Below, piece after piece: positions 41,319 to 47,030 of a DNA stretch of 47,030 nucleotides (positions are counted from its first letter, which is position 1; the number at the start of each line of letters is the position of its first letter). Below the pieces are notes generated by a model. That model had not been told where the DNA came from and searched no databases. It saw only the letters and a list, made by a program, of their open reading frames with translations. The stretch is taken from assembly GCA_946478845.1 (NCBI GenBank), contig CAMLDI010000021.1:1-47030 (forward strand). Direction: 5' to 3'. This DNA comes from an uncultured Paenibacillaceae bacterium (GTDB taxonomy: Bacteria; Bacillota; Bacilli; Aneurinibacillales; Aneurinibacillaceae). Made by a program: the position numbers and the translations under genes.

Positions 41319-41464
41319 CGCTTATGCAGAGGCTTCTCTGTGTAATCGGGTTCTGCGCAACGGAAACCCATGAACCTGGTCAGGTCCGGAAGGAAGCAGC
41401 CATAAGTGGTCATTTCCGTGTGCCGCAGGTTGCCTGATTCTCACAGAGGGCCTCTGGATAAGCG
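41319..41464 (+). ncRNA. ffs: signal recognition particle RNA
   Basis: The conserved domain IV core is present: GGTCAGGTCCGGAAGGAAGCAGCC (about 41378-41402, the Ffh-binding internal loop and GGAA tetraloop). The flanking halves pair: GAGGC/GCCTC, CTCTGTG/CACAGAG, ATCGGG/CCTGAT, and the outermost CGCTTAT with ATAAGCG. The outer ends pair with each other over about 146 bases, so no separate Alu domain is visible. The RNA is thus of the small type and not the roughly 270-base form of Bacillus subtilis. Located before dnaX as usual in Bacillales. Own promoter and terminator. Mature ends are estimated from pairing. Confidence 0.9.
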
Positions 41465-41471
41465 TCGTTAA

Positions 41472-41505
41472 AAAACGCCCTGCCTTTTAATAGGTAGGGC
41501 GTTTT
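41472..41505 (+). terminator. SRP RNA terminator
   Basis: Stem AACGCCCTGCC with GGTAGGGCGTT (one G-U) extended by A/T pairs, ending in GTTTTTC. Confidence 0.85.
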
Positions 41506-41642
41506 TCTATATCGTTTCTATATAGCGTAAAGGTGAATGTGTTTTATTTAAATAAAAATTACAGAATATTTAGAGGATTTTCCGAAAAGGAAAGAGAATA
41601 TTATGCTAGCTATCCATTTTGTACCGGGCTAGGAGGGATAAA

Positions 41643-42713
41643 ATGATCCGTTCCTTTGGTTTAGAAAAAGGTAGGAGTATAGACTTTTCTTTTTTTCTTA
41701 ATCAGATTATGAAGGATATTCGATTGGGAATTGTTGTGTTGGACCGGGAAGGGAGAATTCAAGGAATTAGTAGGATGGCCTGTGAGTGGCTCGGAGTAAA
41801 AAGGGAAGAAGTGGAAAGTTTAACGGTTGAAGATGCTTTTCCAGGATACGGAAATGAGCATTTTTTAAATCGATCCATTTTGGATGGGATTACCATTCAC
41901 GATCAGGCGGTTTCCTGGAGAAATGGAGAAATTCGTTATGATTTCGTTGTTGATTCTTTGGTGTTGCAGGGATTAAAGGGAGAAATCCTTTATGGTTGTT
42001 ATACCTTTAAAAATGTGAGTAACTTACGTGGATTAGATCAAAAGATTGAACGCAGTGACCGATTAGCGATGATTGGACAAATTGCAGCCGGGACGGCTCA
42101 TGAAATACGAAATCCATTAACATCGATTAATGGTTTTCTCCAAATGATGGGGAGAACATTAGAAGAAAAGGGAATGAGCAAAGAGAAGCAATTTACGGAT
42201 ATTATGTTGCGCGAAATCAAACGGATTAATGAATTAGTTAGTGAGTTTCTTTTATTAAGCCGTCAAAAAGAAGTGCAGTATCGTTTAGTAGATATAGAGG
42301 AAGTTTTCGCAGGAATTATCCCCATTGTGGAAAGCGAAGCCTTGTTGCACGGAATTGATGTAAGAATTCATCGAGATGAAGATACTTTCCTTACTGTTGG
42401 AGATAGTGAACTATTGAAACAAGTTTTATTGAATATCTCTAAAAATGGCATTGAAGCCATGGGAAAAGGAGGAGTCTTAACCATTGAATTGGTGAGAATA
42501 CAAGATGCCATAGAAATACGCATTTCAGATACAGGGCCGGGGATTCCTCCTTATTTATTAGATAAAATATTCGATCCTTTTTTTACTACAAAGGAAGAGG
42601 GTACAGGGCTGGGGCTTCCTGTATGCCATAAAATTATTCACGAAATGGGTGGCAATATTCGGGTTTCCAGTAAAGGGTATGGTGCAACCTTCTATCTTAC
42701 TTTTCCTAATTAA
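41643..42713 (+). CDS. orphan PAS-domain sensor histidine kinase (sporulation-kinase-like)
   Basis: 356 residues from ATG 41643, with AGGAGG about 6 bases upstream; the frame is open to a TTG at 41619 without a site. One PAS domain (about 22-130), then HisKA with the phosphorylated His153 in GTAHEIRNPLTS, and HATPase_c with N box NISKNGIEAM and G boxes DTGPGIP and GTGLGLPV. No membrane segment, so a cytoplasmic sensor. No response regulator is adjacent. This architecture is that of Bacillales phosphorelay kinases (KinA/KinE-like) feeding Spo0F, but the partner is inferred. Confidence 0.9.
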   Translation: MIRSFGLEKGRSIDFSFFLNQIMKDIRLGIVVLDREGRIQGISRMACEWLGVKREEVESLTVEDAFPGYGNEHFLNRSILDGITIHDQAVSWRNGEIRYDFVVDSLVLQGLKGEILYGCYTFKNVSNLRGLDQKIERSDRLAMIGQIAAGTAHEIRNPLTSINGFLQMMGRTLEEKGMSKEKQFTDIMLREIKRINELVSEFLLLSRQKEVQYRLVDIEEVFAGIIPIVESEALLHGIDVRIHRDEDTFLTVGDSELLKQVLLNISKNGIEAMGKGGVLTIELVRIQDAIEIRISDTGPGIPPYLLDKIFDPFFTTKEEGTGLGLPVCHKIIHEMGGNIRVSSKGYGATFYLTFPN

Positions 42714-42750
42714 AGAACAAACAAGACCTTTTCCAAGTTTTCTTTAATAA

Positions 42751-42759
42751 TGGTATAAT
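42751..42759 (+). promoter_or_regulatory. extended -10 promoter of dnaX
   Basis: TGGTATAAT, an extended -10 box 55 bases before the dnaX start. The -35 region (TTCCAA at 42731) is poor, as is common with extended -10 promoters. Confidence 0.5.
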
Positions 42760-42813
42760 ATTTCAGTATGGGAAATATACAAAAAGTATCATCAAGGAAA
42801 GCTGGAGAGAACC

Positions 42814-44523
42814 ATGGCATATCGCGCATTATATCGTGTATGGCGCCCTCAAACCTTTAAGGATATGGTGGGACAAGAACATATTACAAAAACACTGCAA
42901 AATGCAATTAAGGAGCAGCGTTTTTCCCACGCTTATTTATTTAGCGGTCCTAGAGGAACAGGGAAGACAAGTGCTGCGAAAATCATGGCAAAAGCCGTTA
43001 ACTGTGAGCATGGATTAACCGGAGAGCCTTGTAATCAATGTGAAGCTTGTAAAGCAATTACGGATGGATCTGCTGTTGATGTAATGGAAGTGGATGCCGC
43101 ATCGAATCGAGGAATTGATGAAATCCGTGATTTGCGTGAAAAAGTAAAGTATGCACCTACACAGGTTCATTATAAGATTTATATTATTGATGAAGTCCAT
43201 ATGTTAACAACGGAGGCATTTAATGCTCTCCTCAAGACCTTAGAAGAACCCCCTTCTCACGTTATTTTTATTTTGGCGACCACAGAGCCTCATAAACTGC
43301 CTGCGACCATTATTTCCCGATGCCAGCGTTTTGATTTTCGGCGAATTAGCAGCAAAGCCATGGCAACACGAATGAAAGAAATTGTGATGTCTGAAGGGAT
43401 TCAGGTTAGTGATCAGGCTTTGCATTTCATTGCCCGCAATGCTGAGGGAGGAATGCGAGACGCCTTAAGCCTTCTTGATCAAGCTCTATCTTTTGGTGGA
43501 GGAGAAATAGAACTATCCCATATTCTTTCCATTACGGGAGCAGTATCAGGAGAGTCTTTAGCTGAAGGGGCTTTGAAGATAAAGGAGAAAAATGCAGCAG
43601 GTGCTATGGAATTAGTCCATCGCCTTGTACAAATGGGCAAAAGCCCTGAACAATATTTGGATGATCTCCTTATTTATTTTAGAGATCTTCTCCTTTATAA
43701 AACTGCACCCAACCTCGAAGAAATACAAAGCAGAGTGGAAATGGACCCTGAATTCAAAAAATTAGGGAATTTGTTTTCCAGTGAAGGGTTATTTGCTATT
43801 ATTGAGAAGTTGAATGGATTTAAAAATGAAATGAAATGGGCTAGCCATCCAAGAATTTTGTTGGAAATGGCATTTATTCGCCTTTGCCAGGAGGAATCTC
43901 CGGTAGAAGACAAAAAACAATCCCATGAAATTCAAGTTTTAACACAACGCATACAAGGTTTAGAAAAAAGATTAAATGAGATGTTAGCTTCTGGGGGGAT
44001 TAGCCAGAGTCAGGAAAAGAGCCCATCACCTTCTTTGGGACGCAGGGAAGTACGCAGATCGGGGATTCAACCCACTGTAAAAATTCCTGAGGCAAGAGTA
44101 AGACAGGTGGCATCGCAGGTGATTCCTGCCCAGACAAAGAAATTAATTAGCATTTGGCCAGAGGTACTATCCAGTATTAGGGAAAAAAGCATTCAAGTCC
44201 ATGCCTGGTTGATGGATGGGACTCCTGTTGCCCTTTCTGAAGAAGGGGTAATTATTGCTTTTAAAAATGCTATTCACTGTGAAACAACCGCAAGGGATTT
44301 AAACAGGGGAGTCATTGAAGAAGTTATCTCTGGAATTATCCATCGCCATGTGGGAATCCTTCCAATTATGGAGAATCAATGGAAACATATCTTATCTTCT
44401 CTTCATCCCAAAGAGGAAGGGCAGCCTGAAGATGAGCCACGGGAAAAAAAAGAAGAAGCTGAAGACCATGTGAAAATGGCCTACCGTTTATTCGGTGAGG
44501 ACTTAATTGATATAAAAGACTAG
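42814..44523 (+). CDS. dnaX: DNA polymerase III gamma/tau subunit
   Basis: Clamp-loader ATPase of the replicative polymerase. 569 residues. Walker A GPRGTGKTS (45-53), zinc-binding cysteines 64, 73, 76 and 79, Walker B IIDEVHML, sensor 1 ATTEPHKLPATIISRCQRFDF. The C-terminal domain with a Glu/Lys-rich end binds DnaE/PolC and DnaB. The run of eight A at 44444-44451 is too close to the end to make a gamma-like short form. It begins the dnaX-ebfC-recR operon; ebfC starts 12 bases downstream. Confidence 0.96.
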   Translation: MAYRALYRVWRPQTFKDMVGQEHITKTLQNAIKEQRFSHAYLFSGPRGTGKTSAAKIMAKAVNCEHGLTGEPCNQCEACKAITDGSAVDVMEVDAASNRGIDEIRDLREKVKYAPTQVHYKIYIIDEVHMLTTEAFNALLKTLEEPPSHVIFILATTEPHKLPATIISRCQRFDFRRISSKAMATRMKEIVMSEGIQVSDQALHFIARNAEGGMRDALSLLDQALSFGGGEIELSHILSITGAVSGESLAEGALKIKEKNAAGAMELVHRLVQMGKSPEQYLDDLLIYFRDLLLYKTAPNLEEIQSRVEMDPEFKKLGNLFSSEGLFAIIEKLNGFKNEMKWASHPRILLEMAFIRLCQEESPVEDKKQSHEIQVLTQRIQGLEKRLNEMLASGGISQSQEKSPSPSLGRREVRRSGIQPTVKIPEARVRQVASQVIPAQTKKLISIWPEVLSSIREKSIQVHAWLMDGTPVALSEEGVIIAFKNAIHCETTARDLNRGVIEEVISGIIHRHVGILPIMENQWKHILSSLHPKEEGQPEDEPREKKEEAEDHVKMAYRLFGEDLIDIKD

Positions 44524-44535
44524 GAGGCACAATTA

Positions 44536-44853
44536 ATGTTTGGTGGAAATATGCAAAATATGATGAAGCAAATGAAAAAAATGCAACAGCAAATGCAAAA
44601 AGCTCAGGAAGAGTTGAAAGAGAAGACTGTAGAAGGTTCTGCTGGCGGCGGTATGGTTACTGTGATTGCCAATGGACATAAACAAATTCTTGAAATTAAT
44701 ATTAAACAAGAAGTGGTTGACCCTGATGATGTTGAAATGTTGCAGGATTTAGTATTGGCTGCGGTGAATGATGCTCTAACTAAAGCAGATGAATTAGCGG
44801 CAAAAGATATGGGCAAATTTACGGGTGGTATGAATCTCCCAGGTTTGTTTTAG
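44536..44853 (+). CDS. ebfC: YbaB/EbfC-family nucleoid-associated protein
   Basis: 105 residues. A Met/Gln-rich N-terminal helix ([19 protein letters not shown]), a central [18 protein letters not shown] beta segment and a helical [15 protein letters not shown] end are all typical of the family (yaaK in B. subtilis). It binds DNA as a dimer with little sequence preference. ATG with TAGGAGG 8 bases upstream. It lies between dnaX and recR, the conserved order, suggesting a link to recombination or replication repair. Confidence 0.95.
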   Translation: MFGGNMQNMMKQMKKMQQQMQKAQEELKEKTVEGSAGGGMVTVIANGHKQILEINIKQEVVDPDDVEMLQDLVLAAVNDALTKADELAAKDMGKFTGGMNLPGLF

Positions 44854-44868
44854 TTAGGGGTTGCACCT

Positions 44869-45465
44869 GTGTATTACCCTGAACCCATTTCAAAATTAAT
44901 AGATGGTTTTATGAAATTGCCAGGGATAGGTCCCAAAACAGCTTCTCGTCTGGCCTTTTTTGTGCTTGGCATGAAAGAAGAGGATGTCATGGAACTTGCG
45001 AAAGCCCTGGTAAATGCAAAACGCAATCTTATTTATTGTTCCCAGTGCCAGAATATAACCGATGTTGATCCCTGCCGCATATGTGGGGACCATTCCCGTG
45101 ACCGCTCTGTCATTTGTGTGGTACAAGAGCCAAAAGATGTGATCGCAATGGAACGAACACGTGAATTCTCAGGTGATTATCATGTTCTGCATGGGGCTAT
45201 TTCTCCTATGGATGGCATTGGGCCTGAAGATATTCGGATTCCTGAGCTGTTAAAGCGACTCCATAATGAAGAAATAAAAGAGATCATTTTGGCCACAAAC
45301 CCAACCATTGAGGGAGAAGCAACGGCTATGTATATCTCACGTCTTGTTAAACCAACGGGAATTCGTGTTACGAGAATTGCACGGGGCATTCCTGTGGGCG
45401 GAGATTTGGAATATGCTGATGAGGTTACCATTTCTCAAGCCCTTGAAGGCAGAAGAGAGCTATAA
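44869..45465 (+). CDS. recR: recombination protein RecR
   Basis: 198 residues, the same length as B. subtilis RecR. An HhH motif [14 protein letters not shown] lies at 17-30, a C4 zinc finger at about 57-72 ([16 protein letters not shown]), and a Toprim domain follows with [14 protein letters not shown] and [14 protein letters not shown]. It loads RecA with RecO in gap repair. GTG start 8 bases after a GGGG site. Last gene of the dnaX operon; a terminator follows. Confidence 0.97.
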   Translation: MYYPEPISKLIDGFMKLPGIGPKTASRLAFFVLGMKEEDVMELAKALVNAKRNLIYCSQCQNITDVDPCRICGDHSRDRSVICVVQEPKDVIAMERTREFSGDYHVLHGAISPMDGIGPEDIRIPELLKRLHNEEIKEIILATNPTIEGEATAMYISRLVKPTGIRVTRIARGIPVGGDLEYADEVTISQALEGRREL

Positions 45466-45472
45466 GTTACGC

Positions 45473-45498
45473 AAAGCGACACTTTTATAGGTCGCTTT
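45473..45498 (+). terminator. dnaX-ebfC-recR operon terminator
   Basis: 8-bp stem AAAGCGAC / GTCGCTTT with a 10-base loop, followed by TTT. Confidence 0.8.
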
Positions 45499-45592
45499 TT
45501 TGTTTTCTTTACAGCTAGATATCAACCAGGTTTTCTTTAAGCATGAATTTGCATTTATTTGCATAAGTTGTACCAAATATAGAGGTGAGCCT

Positions 45593-46543
45593 GTGGAGAG
45601 ACAGAACGGTTTGGAAAGAAAAACGTTATGGCCTGCTATGTTTTTATTGGGAGGGTATATTACATCCCTGCTTGTGGAATATGCCACCCTTCATCTTATG
45701 GTTACGCCGGAAGGGAATTGGAGAATTGAGTTTGCGGATGATGTTGGTGGCTGGACAGTTCTTGTTTCCCTTGTTTCCCTTGTTTTAAGTATTATTCCAG
45801 GTTTCTTTTTTTATGTTGCATTGCATCATGAAAGAAAAAGTCTATGGACAAAGAGGGATGGAAATCTCCATTTTAAAGAGTTGCTCTATTATTTTGCTTT
45901 ATATCAAGCAGGGTTTGGCACGGCGTCTTTTGTTTATTTTTTTATTCCATACCCCTTTTTTACAAATGGAACAGTAGGAGGCATTATAGAGGGCTCATTT
46001 CCCCAATTATTAATGCTAGGTTCTGCTCTTTATTTATTCAAGGGAAAAATGAGGGAATTAGGATTTGTTAAACCGCAAAAATGGGAGTGGCTCATTCCCA
46101 TGGTTTTATTCTTTTACTTTTTTAATGCAAACTGGTTGGATGAATTAGTGACGTTCCCTCTGGCAGAATGGCTGAATTTAGAGGTGGATTCCTGGCGGGA
46201 GGAAAAAATATCAGAGGAAGTTCTTAAGGCAAAAACAATAGGATTATTTACAGGATTATTGGATGTATTAATGATTGGCTTATTTGTCCCTGTTGCTGAG
46301 GAAGTCATGTTTCGCGGTGTGTTGCAAACTACTCTGGCACAAAAATTTGGGAATGTATTTGGTATTATTCTTACCAGTCTTCTTTTTGCAATTATCCATA
46401 TTGATCCCGTGTTTTTTGCTCCTATTTTCGTTATGAGTTTAATGCTTGGCTGGTTAAGATTTTATTTTAAGAGTATTTGGGCAGCAATTTTATTTCATGC
46501 TCTAAATAATACGGTCTCTATGATGGTTTACTATTTTCAATGA
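45593..46543 (+). CDS. CPBP-family intramembrane metalloprotease
   Basis: 316 residues from GTG 45593, with AGAGGTGA 5-6 bases upstream; the frame is open 31 codons further but that part has no ribosome-binding site and no homology-like features. About eight membrane helices. The CPBP/Abi motifs are complete: EEVMFRG (Glu-Glu and Arg), FAIIH (His), and ILFHALNN (His and Asn). Members cleave prenylated-protein-like or small membrane substrates, act in bacteriocin immunity, or process anti-sigma factors. It lies between recR and bofA, where B. subtilis has the unrelated yaaL. A role with BofA in sporulation is possible but not shown. Confidence 0.9.
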   Translation: MERQNGLERKTLWPAMFLLGGYITSLLVEYATLHLMVTPEGNWRIEFADDVGGWTVLVSLVSLVLSIIPGFFFYVALHHERKSLWTKRDGNLHFKELLYYFALYQAGFGTASFVYFFIPYPFFTNGTVGGIIEGSFPQLLMLGSALYLFKGKMRELGFVKPQKWEWLIPMVLFFYFFNANWLDELVTFPLAEWLNLEVDSWREEKISEEVLKAKTIGLFTGLLDVLMIGLFVPVAEEVMFRGVLQTTLAQKFGNVFGIILTSLLFAIIHIDPVFFAPIFVMSLMLGWLRFYFKSIWAAILFHALNNTVSMMVYYFQ

Positions 46544-46558
46544 TTACACGGGGGGATA

Positions 46559-46834
46559 ATGATGAACATTCTTACAATCGGTTTTATTGTTGTGGTAGCG
46601 GGAATTGTTTTGTTATTCATGAGCCATTCCCAAAGGAAACCGATTCGATGGATAGGTTGGGTTATTGGGCAATTTGTTCTTGGCAGCATTATTCTGTTCA
46701 TTTTCAATTTTGCTGCCCAATCTTTTTCATTTTATATTCCCATTAATCCAGTTACTTCTTCCGTCACAGGATTTCTTGGTCTTCCGGGTTTAGCTACCCT
46801 TGTGATCATTAAACACTACTTTTTAGTTGGATAA
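46559..46834 (+). CDS. bofA: BofA, inhibitor of pro-sigma-K processing
   Basis: 91 residues, ATG after GGGGGGA. Two to three membrane segments. It carries the family block GxVIGQFVLGSIILFIFN and the highly conserved C-terminus PINPVTSSVTGFLGLPGLATLV. BofA holds the intramembrane protease SpoIVFB inactive in the outer forespore membrane until the sigma-K checkpoint is passed. It precedes an rRNA operon, as in B. subtilis. Good evidence that the organism forms endospores. Confidence 0.93.
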   Translation: MMNILTIGFIVVVAGIVLLFMSHSQRKPIRWIGWVIGQFVLGSIILFIFNFAAQSFSFYIPINPVTSSVTGFLGLPGLATLVIIKHYFLVG

Positions 46835-46863
46835 AATTAGATTTAAGTTTTTTATGTTTTCCG

Positions 46864-46892
46864 TTGACATATGAAATGTAAAGTGATATATT
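46864..46892 (+). promoter_or_regulatory. rRNA operon promoter
   Basis: TTGACA, 17-base spacer, TATATT. A perfect -35 and a strong -10, right before the rRNA leader. Confidence 0.8.
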
Positions 46893-46918
46893 TTAAAAGT
46901 CGCCGAAAAAAAGGCGAA

Positions 46919-46934
46919 TTGTTCCTTGAAAACT
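46919..46934 (+). promoter_or_regulatory. boxA-type antitermination element in the rRNA leader
   Basis: TTGTTCCTTGAAAACT resembles the NusB/S10 boxA found before Bacillus 16S genes. It lies in the leader between the promoter and the 16S start. Confidence 0.65.
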
Positions 46935-47022
46935 GAACAGTGAAAAGCTAGAATGCGATCCTAATCAATTTCTTGAATTTTTACAAGCTAGCAAAGCTTG
47001 AAGTCAGTTTTAAAACTTTACC

Positions 47023-47030
47023 TTTATTGG
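47023..47030 (+). rRNA. rrs: 16S rRNA, 5' end (partial)
   Basis: The window ends in TTTATTGG, which matches the first bases of mature Bacillales 16S rRNA before AGAGTTTGATCC. Only the promoter, boxA and leader upstream make this call credible. Confidence 0.5.

Noticed and set aside
44444..44451. Programmed frameshift at A8 in dnaX making a gamma subunit
   Set aside because: A -1 shift would stop after about eight codons very near the natural end, so it would remove only the last two dozen residues and not yield a gamma-like product.

Overview
The window looks like one contiguous piece of a low-GC, endospore-forming member of the Bacillales. The order yaaC-guaB-dacA-pdxS-pdxT-serS, the later order tadA / SRP RNA-dnaX-ebfC-recR / bofA, a gerABC-type germinant receptor operon and a BofA homologue are the usual arrangement near the replication origin in Bacillus-like genomes. 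The first bases match the 3' end of 23S rRNA and the last bases are an rRNA promoter, a boxA leader and apparently the first bases of 16S rRNA. The window is therefore probably the complete segment between two rRNA operons. I cannot name the species.

Layout. 1-7.5 kb: housekeeping block (YaaC, IMP dehydrogenase, PBP5-type carboxypeptidase, PLP synthase, seryl-tRNA synthetase). 7.5-10.9 kb: tandem paralogous acyl-CoA transferases behind a perfect 20-bp palindrome. 10.9-14.4 kb: an accessory patch with a serine-recombinase remnant, an AT-rich SEFIR/TIR-domain gene, tRNA-Arg(CCU), small membrane proteins and a decayed GC-rich stretch holding one copy of a dispersed repeat. 14.4-23.3 kb: an acyl-CoA synthetase, two NlpC/P60 cell-wall hydrolases, NadE, an SDR enzyme, a Crp-family regulator with small membrane proteins (one resembling a fragment of heme-copper oxidase subunit I), and an ABC ATPase. 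23.3-27.0 kb: gerABC. 27.1-33.4 kb: an SsuABC-like importer, a lone argJ, a GlmS paralogue whose catalytic Cys is replaced by Ser, and a DUF523 protein. 33.5-36.8 kb: an uncharacterised three-gene operon of beta-sandwich repeat proteins and a TetR regulator. 36.8-41.2 kb: TadA, an ApbE flavin transferase with an Asp-rich partner, an OlsB-like N-acyltransferase plus LpxL-like acyltransferase pair, and hemolysin III. 41.2-47 kb: SRP RNA, an orphan histidine kinase, DnaX, EbfC, RecR, a CPBP protease, BofA and the next rRNA promoter.

How it fits together. Most genes are core metabolism, translation, DNA repair and sporulation/germination. The most unusual items are (1) the GlmS-like protein that starts Met-Ser instead of Met-Cys, (2) a two-gene acyltransferase operon that could make ornithine-lipid-like aminolipids, unusual in this group, (3) a stand-alone SEFIR-domain protein beside a recombinase scar and a tRNA, (4) a leaderless tandem beta-sandwich protein operon, and (5) an rRNA operon with no 5S gene after 23S. 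All functions are read from sequence motifs and gene order; no database search was run.
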